A DNA stretch of 64,000 bases from JAPOUP01 sp965203605 (lineage in GTDB: Bacteria; Pseudomonadota; Alphaproteobacteria; Rhodobacterales; Rhodobacteraceae), in assembly GCA_965203605.1 (NCBI GenBank), contig OZ241902.1, positions 3,596,001 through 3,660,000 of the forward strand. The letters are read 5' to 3'. A program made the position numbers and the translations under genes. The first letter of the stretch is position 1. Every line of letters starts with the position of its first letter. Positions 44,809 through 55,092 of this stretch are shown here, piece after piece. The notes beneath the pieces were generated by a model. That model was not told where the DNA came from. It ran no database searches and was given only the letters and a program-made list of their open reading frames with translations.

Positions 44809-45125
44809 TCAAATCTCTCATAGTTCGTTGATCTGAAAGCGTATTTTAATGAGTTGCGCCCGAATCCCGCTGGAAGTTCGGCCTAACGCGTCGCAAAGGC
44901 GCAACGCGAGGTCATGGGACGCAGTCATGAAGTCCGCACCTTCATCCAGCAGGAAGCAGTCGACCCTGTCGCCGCCCAGCCCGCCTCCCACATGATCAGC
45001 GGCCTCTAGCACGATGGCCTTGATGCCATGCCTTTTGAGCGCTTATGCCGTGGACAGTCCGGCGGTCCCGGCCCCGATAATGACGATTCTCACAGTGTTC
45101 TTCTCCGCATTCGAAGAAGTTGACG

Positions 45126-47501
45126 TCATGAACGGCTCTTGTCAAAAGCCATCAGCAGGGCCGGCAGGAGAAGGAAGTCAGCCACCAACGCGAACACGAC
45201 GGTCATGGCCACAAGGAGTCCGAACACCCAGCTCAGCTCGAAACCGGATGCCAGTAGCGCCAGGAAACCCGCGGAAAGCACCAGGGTCGTTGTCCACAGG
45301 GCTGGCCCGACCTCACGTATAGCGTGCCGAACCGCTGCCCTCTCGTCCAGGCCTTTCCGGCGAGCCTTGCGGTAGCTGCTCAGAAAGTGAATCGTGTCGT
45401 CCACGATGATTCCGAACGCTGTCGCCAGCACAACCGACGAAACGACCCCGATCTGGCCCACGAGGAAACCCCAGCATCCAAGTGTCATGAATGCGGGAAG
45501 AAAATTGGGCACGAAGCTGATCAGTCCGAGGCGAACGCTCCTCAGCGCACCGATCAGGATGAGGGAAATGAGGGCCATGGCAATGATCGTGCCTGACAGC
45601 ATGCTATGGAGATTTCGCAGGGTCATGTACGCGACGATGGAACTCAGCCCCGACGCGTTCTGAAGGAACTCGGGCGAATTGGTGCGCAACCATGCCTGTG
45701 CGCGCTCGTCAATGATGCGCAAGTCCCGGGACGTCCCCTTGTCGATGATGACAACCATGCGCGTTGCGGACTTCAGGATGTCGATGCGGTCATTCAGGTC
45801 GCTCCCGAACGGCAGCGAGAGTTCGTAGAGCAGCAGGTACTGCGCCGCCAATTCACGGCTTTCCGGCAGCCTGTAGAACTCCGGATCGTCGCCGTTCATG
45901 TTCTGATTGAGGCGTTTCATGATGTCGGAGAAGGCCTGAACGTGGGCGACATCGGGTTGTTCGCGAAACCAGTTTGCGAACTCATCGACGCGGTGCAGGT
46001 AAGCGGGATCGGTTATTCCGCCCTCCTGCCCTGAATTGAGCGTGTATTCCAGCCTGTCCAGGCCGGTGAGGTTTTCGGCAATGAAATCGGAAGCGATGCG
46101 TATCTCGTAGCGCTCGTCGAAGTAGTGCCGGAAATTGTCGCCCAGTTCCAGTCTGGGAATCCCGGCGACCAGAATGGCTGCAATCAGACAGAACGCCGTT
46201 GAAACCGTCCAGGGCCGTTCAGTCACAAGATCGGCCAGCCATTCAAAGAACGGGTTCTGCCCGGACCGGACCTTCGGGGCCCGCAGCGGCAATATAGAGA
46301 GAAGGGCGGGAAGAAGCGTCATCGTGTAAACGAACGCGCATGCCACACCGAAGGCGACCGCGTTCCCCAGCACGTGGAATGGCGGCGCATCCGAGGCATT
46401 CAGGCTCAGGAACCCGACCGCAGTGGTGGCCGAGGTCAGGAAAACGGGCCAAGCGTTCACTGCCATCGCCTCGGTTATCGCGGCATCCTTGTCAAGGCCC
46501 CGGCGTATTCCCGACAAGGTGGTGGAGATGACATGGATGGAGTCCGCGACGGCGATCACTGTCACGATCACGGGAACGCCTGAACTGACAGGCGTCAGCA
46601 CAAGGCCACTCCAGCCGGCAAGGCCCATTGCGGAAGCCACCGACAGCACCGGGATCAAGGATATGCAGACAGTGCTCCATATCGATCGGAGAACGATCAG
46701 GGTCAGAACCAGGATGATAAGCAAGGCAGCCGGGACCAGCACGGCCGAGTCGGCGGCCACCGCGTCACTCATCGCACGGTTCACCAGCATATTGCCGGTG
46801 GCATGAAAGGTCATGTCAGGGTAGCTCCCGCGAGCCCCTTCAATGAACGACGCAAGGTGGTCGGATATATCGATCGTCGCAGCATCTCCGCCCCCTTCAG
46901 GAGGAGCGAGCGTGATCGAGATTCCGGCGACCCGCCCGTCGGAAGATACTAGATTCCCTTTGATGTCACTGTCTCCGAGCGCGATCCGCTCGATTTCCGC
47001 AATCTCCGCTTCGGTCAGCGCCCCGGCGTTCTCAACCAGCCGTTCGACAATCAGGTCGTCCCCGTCCGCACGGCTGTAATTGTAGTTTGCGAGGGAATCG
47101 ACCCGCAGGGAATGAGGAGTCTGCCAGGCAGCTTCGGTGAGTTCCTCCAAGGCTTCCAACACTTCACGGGAAAACACCGTGCCTTCCCGTGGTGCGACGG
47201 CGATCAGGACTGAATCCGACTGCGTGAACGTTTCCTGCAGCGTGTCGAATGCCACGAGTCGCGGGTCGTCGTCATTGAAGAGCGCACGGTGGTTGTTGTC
47301 GACCGTGAGCTGCGCAACTCCTGCGGCAAGGGCGGCCGTCAGCAGGGTCGCCAGTGCAACAGTCGCCCAGCGATAGCGAAGGATGCATGCCGTATAGCGT
47401 TTCAGCACCTCATCCTGCCCCTTTATCCGAACTGTCAAGCTGAATGTCCCTTGTGTCCGGCTTCGCGCAAGACCCCGAAATTGCACGGCATTCACACGCA
47501 C
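45126..47501 (-). CDS. RND-superfamily exporter (MMPL/SSD type)
   Basis: The product is about 760-791 residues with twelve membrane segments in two repeats. Each repeat has a large periplasmic loop after the first segment (NNHRALFNDDDPRLVAFDTLQ marks loop one), and DSIHVISTT and DDTIHFLSSYRKARRKG mark the two central segments. MMPL-like pumps move lipids or other hydrophobic molecules outward. The start is uncertain: a GTG at 47408 with GGGGCAGGATGAG before it fits the membrane start better than the far upstream GTG at 47501. The broken FAD gene follows with a 4-bp overlap. Confidence 0.88.
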   Translation of the reverse strand: MRVNAVQFRGLARSRTQGTFSLTVRIKGQDEVLKRYTACILRYRWATVALATLLTAALAAGVAQLTVDNNHRALFNDDDPRLVAFDTLQETFTQSDSVLIAVAPREGTVFSREVLEALEELTEAAWQTPHSLRVDSLANYNYSRADGDDLIVERLVENAGALTEAEIAEIERIALGDSDIKGNLVSSDGRVAGISITLAPPEGGGDAATIDISDHLASFIEGARGSYPDMTFHATGNMLVNRAMSDAVAADSAVLVPAALLIILVLTLIVLRSIWSTVCISLIPVLSVASAMGLAGWSGLVLTPVSSGVPVIVTVIAVADSIHVISTTLSGIRRGLDKDAAITEAMAVNAWPVFLTSATTAVGFLSLNASDAPPFHVLGNAVAFGVACAFVYTMTLLPALLSILPLRAPKVRSGQNPFFEWLADLVTERPWTVSTAFCLIAAILVAGIPRLELGDNFRHYFDERYEIRIASDFIAENLTGLDRLEYTLNSGQEGGITDPAYLHRVDEFANWFREQPDVAHVQAFSDIMKRLNQNMNGDDPEFYRLPESRELAAQYLLLYELSLPFGSDLNDRIDILKSATRMVVIIDKGTSRDLRIIDERAQAWLRTNSPEFLQNASGLSSIVAYMTLRNLHSMLSGTIIAMALISLILIGALRSVRLGLISFVPNFLPAFMTLGCWGFLVGQIGVVSSVVLATAFGIIVDDTIHFLSSYRKARRKGLDERAAVRHAIREVGPALWTTTLVLSAGFLALLASGFELSWVFGLLVAMTVVFALVADFLLLPALLMAFDKSRS

Positions 47502-47934
47502 GTATAGGGAAACCTCCCGTCATTCGGCCCGCCCGACACACGTCATCGTGTTTGCGCCCCTTGTCCCCGTCATCGACATTCCATCTCAACCTCGTATAAG
47601 CTGATCGAACCGCCCCGGACGTTCGGGGATTGCCCCGCTGACTGCCCGGCAAGACAGAAACGTTCGAAACCTGGCACTCATAGATGCGCGACAAGTTGCG
47701 GATTGATCAGTCAACTAGATAAGCCCCAAACTATCAAACAAGCGTAATTGAACCCGAAGCGGGATGTCAATGCGACCAGCGATTTGCTGTGTAAATTTCT
47801 TCCCGACAGAGCGCACGGGACCGTTGACCGAATCTTGACGGCTTCGGCCTGAGGGAGCGTCAGGCGGCTTCGGCGCTTCGGTCTGTCTGGGGGCTGCCCC
47901 GCCTGCTGCCCCGTCCCTTTCGCGCTTTCAGCCT
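47502..47934. other. 433-bp gap without a supported gene
   Basis: The gap separates the RND exporter start from the IS110-type remnant and should contain the exporter promoter. I see no gene, RNA or clear repeat in it. Confidence 0.45.
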
Positions 47935-49027
47935 CCTCCGCCGGTGTTTCCGGGCGCCGCCGCGTGGGCGGCCCGGCGTTCTCCGGTCGAGGGCATGCCC
48001 CACATGATGCGCGGCACCCTGTTCGCGACGGCGACGGTCACCCGCCTGTGGCCCCGGCGGACGGTCAGTGCCTCATGGCGACCCCTGAACCGGCGTCCTT
48101 CGCTGCGGGCGGCCGCCTGGGCGCATTCGATCATGGGCGCGCGAAGGGCCTGGTTGCCTTTGCGGACCCATCCCGGACGCCGTTTTCCGGCGCTCCCGTC
48201 GTTGCCGGGGGCGGGACCGGCCCATGCGGCGCAGTGCCCCGGCCCGGGGAAGACGGGGACATCGGGGCCGGGCCCGATGACGGTCGCCGACGCGGCGCGG
48301 CGGTCGATGCCGGGAATCGTCGTCGGAAGGCTGGCATCGCCCTGGCGGTCGGCCGGACCCTCCCCGATGACGGCGCCGTGTTCGGCCAGACGATGTCCGG
48401 CCTGGTCGAAGGGACGGATCCGATCGTGCGGCAGGAACCGGCCGGCCTCCGGAAGCCTGCGCCGCAGGGCGTCGTCGGGAGCCACGGGATGCCTGCGCAC
48501 ATGGCCCGGGGCGAGGCGGGGATCCCCGCCCGCTGGCCCCGGAAATGTCGGACAGGACGCCGCCGACGCGCAGGCCGGCGCCGTCGATGGTCCTGTGAAC
48601 CCGGCAGCGCGACCGCCCGGCGACGGTCTTCCGGCGCGCCCGCGGGACCCGGCGCAGCCCGCGGAAGTCCTTCGGCGGCGCCATGCCCGGGCAGCGGAGG
48701 CCAAACCGACATTCCCGGGACAGCCATATGCCGTCAGCGACATCGGTCCTGCGGCCCCTGATCCGTCTGACATGCCGGCCCCGGCAGCGGCGGCGGCTCG
48801 GCCCCGGCGTCGGAAACCGCCTCCCGGCAGACACCGGTCCCTTCCATCGCGGCGGCCGTCACGCCGTGTCCGCGCAGCCAGTCCGAAAGGGTGCTGAACC
48901 CCTTCGTGAGGCGTTCCGGATCCGCGGCGGCGCGGGCGATGCGCACGGTCGCGGTGACCTGCGTTCCGTGAACATCCAGCCCGGCGGCGCGGGAATGGAT
49001 GACATCGGGCCTGTCCTTCCCTGGCAT
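47935..49027 (-). pseudogene. IS110-family transposase, frameshifted
   Basis: The minus strand encodes an IS110-type protein in three frames. The N terminus has AAGLDVHGTQVTATVRIA and GHGVTAAAMEGTGV. The middle has RRTDVADGIWL, PPKDFRGLRRV and DGAGLRVGGVLSDI. The C terminus has TTIPGIDR, VFPGPGHCAAWAG, GNDGSAGKRRPGWVRKGNQA and IECAQAAARS. At least two frameshifts (near 48770 and 48500) prevent a full product. The long frames on the plus strand here are shadows of this GC-rich gene. Confidence 0.85.
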
Positions 49028-49598
49028 GGAACCATCCCCTTTTTCGGGGATCATGCGTGGAAGCGGACAGGCCAGCGGACCCACAGCCCCCGGAGACGGG
49101 CGCTGTGGTGCATTCTGCCGTTCGTTCCCGGAAGGGTCCGGAAACAGGGCGGGGCCCGAAGCCGACGGCCCGGGACAGTTTGGAAACGGGATGGCAATGT
49201 CCACACAAAAAAAACGTCCTCCTGTCCGCCTCCACGCGACCACATGCATCATCGTGCGCATTCGGAAAGCGGGAACGAACCGGCGGGGAAAAGGAAAGCG
49301 GACGGCGGAAAGGACGGCCGCGGCAGCCCAAAAATCTACATGATCAGCGGAGCGATGCGGCCGACCCGATCATGAGCGTTTGGAAGGAACGGCAAACGTG
49401 CATTCCCCGCGCGGTGTTGGCTGTGGCCGACAGGCGGAAAACGAAGACGGATGATCGGAAAGGGCGTCTCGGGATTCGAATGTGGGCGATCCGGCGCCGA
49501 GACAGGTGGTGCCGAATGCTCCGGTGCCTACGTCTGGCCGAGCCCGGTATCAGCGGGCTCAACGACCAATTGGCCTGGGCTGGTGCCCGCTCCTTTCT
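49028..49598. other. 571-bp gap without a supported gene
   Basis: The region between the IS110 remnant and rnhB holds only short overlapping frames. Part of it may belong to the IS110-type element. No terminal repeats could be recognised. Confidence 0.45.
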
Positions 49599-50216
49599 TT
49601 AGCGACAAGCGTCTCGAACTGGTTTGAACGACCTTCGATGGTGTGGAGTAGGTCCCAGGCGTGCAAGTGCATCCAGATGGGCGGAGGTGCCATATCCGGA
49701 GTTGGTTTCCCAGCCATAACCCGGATGCACATCCGAAAGGCCAACCATGATCCTGTCGCGGCAATGCTTCGCAACGACCGAGGCGGCGGCAATTGACAGT
49801 GAAAGTCCATCTCCCTTGATCAACGCTTCAGCGGGCACCAACAGCCCTTTCGGGATCAGGTTGCCATCAACCAGCACGAAGTCGGGTGGCGGCGACAGCT
49901 GGTTGACAGCCCGAACCATCGCAAGCTGGGCAGCGCGCAGGATGTTCAATCCATCAATTTCCTCAACCGTCGCATGTGCGATTGATACCCTGGCACAGGT
50001 ATGGATTTCGGCGCTGAATCGCGCCCGTTGACCAGCAGTAAGCCGTTTTGAGTCGTTCAGGCCGGCGGGAACCCGATCGGGATCAAGCTGGACTGCAGCC
50101 GCGGTCACTGGGCCTGCGAGTGGTCCACGCCCGACTTCATCGACGCCGCAGACTGAAGTGTAGCCTCGAACAAGGGCTGTCTGTTCGTGTGAGAAATCTG
50201 GGAGCAGGCGACACAT
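49599..50216 (-). CDS. rnhB: ribonuclease HII
   Basis: The 205-residue product has the catalytic DE pair in CGVDEVGRGPLAGP (D26, E27), NDSKRLTAGQR, VDGNLIPKG with another acidic residue, and KGDGLSLSIAAASVVAKHCRDRIM. It removes RNA from RNA-DNA hybrids and single ribonucleotides. The ATG at 50216 gives the normal N terminus; the open frame further upstream has no family sequence. Confidence 0.95.
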   Translation of the reverse strand: MCRLLPDFSHEQTALVRGYTSVCGVDEVGRGPLAGPVTAAAVQLDPDRVPAGLNDSKRLTAGQRARFSAEIHTCARVSIAHATVEEIDGLNILRAAQLAMVRAVNQLSPPPDFVLVDGNLIPKGLLVPAEALIKGDGLSLSIAAASVVAKHCRDRIMVGLSDVHPGYGWETNSGYGTSAHLDALARLGPTPHHRRSFKPVRDACR

Positions 50217-50440
50217 AGGCGAATTGTAGGCGACCGAAGCGGCAATGCCAATTCCTAGGCAGATCGCCTTTGGAGGCTGGTCTACAATGCGGATTGCATG
50301 CCGAGACTGTGGCATGTCCGCGTCTGACCGCAGACGGACAGGGAGGTGCGATAAGGAGAGGAATTGAAGCGAACTGACGGACTTGGAGTAGTGAATCGCC
50401 GGAACGTCTCTTCCGTGCGGAACTGTGCTTCCCATGCGAC

Positions 50441-51543
50441 TCAGCGAACCTCGACCCTTTGTTGCGCCGCCACCTCCAGACATTCTTCGGAGTAACCGAT
50501 AGCGTGCAATTCATCCTCAACACGCTCAAGCCGGTAAAAGGTTCCGTTCGCCGGAACTTCGCCGGCGGCAATCGCGAAACCGGCAATGCAATCCCAACTG
50601 TGAGTTGTGGCGAAGACCTGAACGTTGCCTTCTTTCGCGGTGCGGAAGATCATGCGCCAAATATCCTGATGTATCGAGTGATGAATGCCGTTTTCTATTT
50701 CATTAATGATGAGGATCCCGTCGCGGCAGTTCGCAAGCGCGAGCGAAATGCCAAACAGTCGTTGCGCACCATGGCCTAGACGCTTCAGGGGGACCAGCTT
50801 CGCCATATGTTCCAGCTTCGCAACAACACGTCGTCCTCCTGCCCGATGCAATCTGGTGCGGTCGCCGATGACAGCAATTCGATCAAGCGCCATTCCGACG
50901 ACAGGCCGCAATGCATCGACCACGATTTCCTCCGATGATGTCAGGGCCACCTCATTCCAGAGCCTTGAGATTTCGTTGTTGTCGAGCAGTTTTGTGCTCA
51001 AGGATTCAAGCCTGATTGGGTCTGGCCAACATTCAGGTCTGTGTGCCCCTTTCATCTTCGGTGGGTAATATCGTCGCTTTCGAGATTGCATGAAGTCGAT
51101 AGGTTCCATTGGGATCGTACGTTCGTGCGCGCCAACCGACACGCGAAGCGGCTTCAGGTCATGTGCCTCGGTAAAGGGAGATGACCCTAAGTCATCTCCG
51201 ACCATGTTCAGAGAAAGGTTGTGAGGTGTCGAACCGTCGGAAATCCGGATGGCCGATGGAAAATCCACTTCGACACCAGAATCATAGTCATGAAACAAGG
51301 ACGAAAAATCAGGGAAGTCCATCGTATCCCCATCCTCGCCGTCGCTGGTGATGTACGCCCCGCGATTGCAGAGAAAATTGATGAGGTCCCGGTAATCACC
51401 TCTGGAGGCAAAAGCCCGGATGGCCTCGAGGACAGTGATCTTCCCAATGCCGTTTTTCCGGCAAGCAGCGTGACGCGGCCGAGGTAGGATCAAGGGCACG
51501 AATGCGCCGGAAACCCTGTACAGCGAGCGACGGGAGGTGCATT
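50441..51543 (-). pseudogene. AAA family ATPase (OLD/AAA_21-like), frameshifted
   Basis: From the ATG at 51543 the sequence is MHLPSLAVQGFRRIRALD, then the family continuation LGRVTLLAGKNGIGK is found in another frame, so a frameshift lies near 51485. The Walker A motif reads GKNGIGKITV: the Ser/Thr after Lys is replaced by Ile. The rest is intact through the LGHGAQRLFGISLALANC signature region and IINEIENGIHH Walker B. Such proteins act in defence or as RecF-like ATPases. Two independent defects argue that this copy is dead. Confidence 0.75.
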
Positions 51544-52160
51544 CGGGAAGTCATGGATTGCGGTGCAATTGATGGTCGATAGGTACCGCACTGTCAGACC
51601 GAAATCCAGCCTCGTATCCCGTTCGTCTTGAAGTGACGCCGGAACGCCTGTCCTGTCCCGGCGGATTCCCGGACCGGGAGGCGATGGTGCGGGAGGTCGG
51701 CGCCTGACAGGCGCACCGCAACCCGTCTGCGAAACCGGTCGACCGGCGCTTCGGGACCTAAGACGCCCGCATCAAGCTCCAGTTCTTCCACCCATCACAA
51801 CAATAAAGCCAAGATACGAGTGGGAATTGCCAAAAATACTGAGGGACTCCCTTGGCGACCAGCTACGGCAGGGTCAGGGATTTCCTGGACCTCGACAAAG
51901 GAGATCCGGCGGTGCTCTTAGTCGGACGGGGTCCTCTTCTCGACAGTATCCTGCTCCCGTTCCGCCCCGAACTGCACCACAGCCTCTGATGTTGAAGTTC
52001 GGGGTGGAACGCGGGAGTGACATATGTGGCTGGAAAGGGTAGAGTCTTCTTGCAACAGGGGTTGTTTCAATGGAAATTTCTTGACATAAATTGAAATCAG
52101 GTGGCTGAAATGGCATGTCTGTATTCGATAACGCACAACCATACCCTCGGAGGATAAACC
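51544..52160. other. 617-bp gap without a supported gene
   Basis: The gap becomes AT-richer to the right, toward the two orphan genes, and should hold their promoter. A 65-codon minus-strand frame at 51594-51791 is not recognisable. Confidence 0.45.
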
Positions 52161-52394
52161 ATGAGCGAGAGTGGAAAACAGAAACTCCATTCTCTACTTT
52201 TTGACGGAGATGATGGAAATACGAAGCTGGTGAACTTTAAAGTGTTCCCAGGCACGGGAGGGGGACTGTCCGCCAGTTCACTTGGTTCGGCAGCGGCTGA
52301 TACCCTGCGGAATACCATGAATGCATGGCAAAATGGAGTGCCAAGTCGAGCACCTTCTACAGGGTTGAAGAAGCGCACTCTGATGGGTTCATAG
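52161..52394 (+). CDS. orphan small hypothetical protein
   Basis: The ATG follows a clear GGAGG ribosome site. The 77-residue product has a Gly/Ser-rich middle (FPGTGGGLSASSLGSAAADTLRN) and a basic tail, and no family that I recognise. It precedes another orphan by 69 bp in the same direction, and both lie in AT-richer DNA, so they may be one acquired unit. Confidence 0.55.
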   Translation: MSESGKQKLHSLLFDGDDGNTKLVNFKVFPGTGGGLSASSLGSAAADTLRNTMNAWQNGVPSRAPSTGLKKRTLMGS

Positions 52395-52463
52395 CTAACA
52401 GATTACACAATATGTTGCTAAGTTTCGGTTTGTGCCGGACCTCTCTTCATTCCGGGGCACCAA

Positions 52464-53051
52464 ATGTTGCGCGATCTCGTTGACCATTTCTCCCACGTTA
52501 CGAAATTGCCCGTGGAAGTGGAAGAAATCGTCGACCGCATAAAGGCAACGAGTTCCCAGGATGAAATCTATTTGTTTGAGGACGACACGGATCCAACCAA
52601 GATTTGGGGTGCATTCCACCAATTCACATACCAAAGGACCGCATACGGTGAGCCAATCCTCGTTACCCATGTATCTTACTCAGCGAACGTCGCGCTTGAA
52701 TGGCAGCGTGTAATAGCTGTCAAGGAACTGGTGCATATCTTCGACTCCAAACCCGCGAAGACAGATACAGACGATGAAGTCAACCAGCTCCTGGACAAAC
52801 TGATGGGTCCGCTTTCTAACGAGGATTATGGCTTCGCCGACCTTCAGGCTGCTAAGGATAGGCTCGCCTTATACCAATCTCTTCCACTGCTACTGCCCCA
52901 TGCCGCCCTTGCTGAAGCGCGACAGGCGGTCAGGAACGAAGAAAAGTCGCACAAAGACGTTGCGAATTGGGCCTGCATGCCCGTTGACCTTGTTGGTTTG
53001 ATGCTTCGCGACGAATGGGACGACCTGAACAGTGCACTGGATGCGATCTAG
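52464..53051 (+). CDS. orphan protein with degenerate IrrE/ImmA-like region
   Basis: The 195-residue product is acidic and has no signal or membrane segment. The stretch ALEWQRVIAVKELVHIFDS resembles the helix of ImmA/IrrE-type metallopeptidases in which HExxH is expected; here it is KELVH, so the first zinc ligand is missing. The rest (residues 110-195) is helical. It follows a small orphan gene and may be its partner in a toxin-antitoxin or defence-like pair. The family link is weak. Confidence 0.5.
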   Translation: MLRDLVDHFSHVTKLPVEVEEIVDRIKATSSQDEIYLFEDDTDPTKIWGAFHQFTYQRTAYGEPILVTHVSYSANVALEWQRVIAVKELVHIFDSKPAKTDTDDEVNQLLDKLMGPLSNEDYGFADLQAAKDRLALYQSLPLLLPHAALAEARQAVRNEEKSHKDVANWACMPVDLVGLMLRDEWDDLNSALDAI

Positions 53052-53958
53052 TATGCCGTCCGTGTTGAAGTCACGCTGGGTTTCACAGACCGCAACTGAA
53101 TTGTGCGCCTCACCAGCCGGTCTGTCATCGGAGGACCCGCCGAACGCAGCGGCAAACGGGTACGATCTTCGAGGCGGGTTCCACGATGGTCTGCATGGAA
53201 ATCCATTCCCGCACGACCGATGACCGGAATTCTGTGTGACTTGAATTTGAGTGCTTCTGGGCCTGCTGTAACGACGTTGACCAGATTTCCCCTTCCTATC
53301 AAACATGAAAGGAAACCTCCGAATTACGGACTCACCACTCCAGCCTGAACTTGACGCCAGCCACTGCCGCAGAGCAAGGGGTGGAACTGCGCCTCAAGCG
53401 GATCATGTCAAAGATGAAAGAGGTCGGATCAATTGATGACGGAACGGTCCAACAGGCCACCGCTCACAAATCATGCTTTCGGCTCGCTAGCATTCGGTCT
53501 CCCCATCGTGCACGCTGGTTCAGGGCAGGCGGCAATGGGTGGGTTCGCAATCCCGGCCAGAGCGGTCGCATGAGGAGCGTCGACTTCGGATACCGCCGAA
53601 CCATTCATCGGCTTTCTGTCGGAATTGTGCGAAACCGGCGGGTGCTGATGTGTGTACTGAGCTTCAGGAGGCATTTGCTCTGTGTAACGCCTGGCAATCG
53701 CGTTAACGACAGCAGATGCCCAGCAAACGCGTCGGCCCAAACGGTTGCCAATGCCTGCCGGAAATGCCGTTCCTGCCGTCGCATCACCGGAACTCGCCAC
53801 GGTTGCAAACCGTTGGAATGCGAGGACCGTCGCCGCCGTCTTTCCGAATTGAATACGGCGGTCGGAAAGTGGGGATCCGAAAGCGGCGCACCCGTCACTG
53901 CAGGTCGTGCCATTGGATGGCTTGTGATTCGCGACAGCGACTTGAGAAAGGCGGTGCC
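53052..53958. other. 907-bp gap without a supported gene
   Basis: Long frames occur on both strands (for example 53351-53962 plus and 53471-54301 minus) but they overlap the start of the next gene in the wrong frame and match nothing known. The right end should contain the promoter of the inositol-type cluster. Confidence 0.5.
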
Positions 53959-55080
53959 ATGACGCCTTCGCAGCATACTCCCAAAGAGATTGGGATCGGC
54001 ATTGTCGGCGGAGGCTATATGGGCAAGGCTCATTCGGTGGCAATGGCCGCTGTCGGTTCTGTTTTCGGGACCACGCTTCGTCCGCGGCTGGAGATGATTG
54101 CCGCAACCACTCCCGAACGGGCCGAGCGCTATCGCGCCGCCTACGGATTCGCACGGGCGGCAGCCGACTGGCGGGAACTTGTATCGGACCCGAGGGTCGA
54201 GGCAGTGGTGATAGCTTCGCCTCAAGCCACGCATCGCGAGATTGCAGTTTCAGCCTTCGAAAGAGGTCTTCCGGTAATGTGCGAAAAGCCCATGGGCGCA
54301 TCGTTGGAGGATGCCCGCGTCATGGTGGAGTCGGCGGAGGCGGCGGGATGCCCGAACATGGTCGCCTACAACTACATCCGCACGCCGGCGTCACAGTATG
54401 CCCGTCGCTTGGTCAACAACGGCACCCTGGGGCGGATTACATGGTTCCGAGGTGAGCACACCGAGGATTTCCATAACGACACAGATGTTGCAGCGTGGCG
54501 ATATGAGGGTCGTGCCAATGGCTGCATCGGCGACCTCGCTCCCCACATCCTTAATGCTGCTCTGGCGCTGATGGGTCCGATTTCATCGCTTTCGGCACGG
54601 ATTGAGACCGTGCATCGGGAACGCGGAGGCCTGAAAGTCACGAATGACGACCAGGTTCAGATGATGGTGCGGTTCGCAGGTGGCGCGATGGGCCATCTTT
54701 TTGGCAGCCGTGTCGCGACCGGCCGCAAGATGGGCTATGCCTATGAGATCGTCGGCACGGCCGGATCGATCCGGTTCGATCAGGAGGACCAGAACGCGCT
54801 CTGGTATTATGACGCCTCGGATCCGCCAGAGCGTCGCGGATTCAGGAAGATCCTGACAGGTCCAGCACATCCCGATTACCTTCCGTTCTGCAAAGGGCCG
54901 GGTCACGGAACTGGATATCAGGATCAAATCATCATTGAGGCAAAGGACTTCCTGAGTGCGATCGAGACCGGAGAGTCGGTCTGGCCGACGTTTCGGGATG
55001 GGCTTGAGGTTCGCCGGATTGTTGACGCCGCCTTTGCCTCGCATGAGTCCGGATCCTGGATATTTCTTGATGACATCTGA
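53959..55080 (+). CDS. Gfo/Idh/MocA family dehydrogenase
   Basis: The 373-residue product has the NAD(P)-binding motif GIGIVGGGYMGKAHS near residue 11, the CEKPMG motif with the conserved Lys-Pro, and a C-terminal half-barrel. The family oxidises inositols and sugars at a secondary alcohol. The ATG at 53959 is the only start that begins just before the Rossmann fold. It is the first of three same-strand genes separated by 10-12 bp. Position beside IolE-like and IolI-like genes suggests an inositol or inosose substrate. Confidence 0.92.
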   Translation: MTPSQHTPKEIGIGIVGGGYMGKAHSVAMAAVGSVFGTTLRPRLEMIAATTPERAERYRAAYGFARAAADWRELVSDPRVEAVVIASPQATHREIAVSAFERGLPVMCEKPMGASLEDARVMVESAEAAGCPNMVAYNYIRTPASQYARRLVNNGTLGRITWFRGEHTEDFHNDTDVAAWRYEGRANGCIGDLAPHILNAALALMGPISSLSARIETVHRERGGLKVTNDDQVQMMVRFAGGAMGHLFGSRVATGRKMGYAYEIVGTAGSIRFDQEDQNALWYYDASDPPERRGFRKILTGPAHPDYLPFCKGPGHGTGYQDQIIIEAKDFLSAIETGESVWPTFRDGLEVRRIVDAAFASHESGSWIFLDDI

Positions 55081-55092
55081 CAGGCTGGGCCC

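Larger units (their letters stand above)
41756..45129 (-). pseudogene. FAD-dependent amine oxidase/desaturase-like gene, broken by stops and an IS
   Basis: The gene starts at an ATG that overlaps the RND exporter stop (ATGA). It reads RIVIIGAGTAGLSTA, an in-frame TAA, then ALKRHGIKAIVLEAADHVGG, the usual FAD-binding start with a stop where Tyr or similar is expected. The middle part (SEFLHVIPIQGIMCSALWKF, 42536-42970) and the end (41756-42535) lie beyond the IS1634-like element; an in-frame TAA separates these two pieces. The ending has the family-like NLFLASDYMRMPSMNGALASSVDAAE block. It was an operon partner of the exporter and is now non-functional. Confidence 0.8.

Noticed and set aside
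30071..45129. Stop codons read as amino acids (TAA/TAG at expected Tyr positions in the YafQ and FAD genes)
   Set aside because: The same genes also have frameshifts or insertions, and intact genes nearby use all three stops normally. Tyr codons are one change from TAA or TAG, so simple decay explains it.
47928..49375. Several long overlapping frames on both strands, up to 467 codons
   Set aside because: They are shadows of a frameshifted IS110-type transposase in GC-rich DNA; only minus-strand segments show family motifs.
53471..54301. 276-codon minus-strand frame
   Set aside because: It overlaps the well-supported dehydrogenase gene on the other strand and has no family signature.
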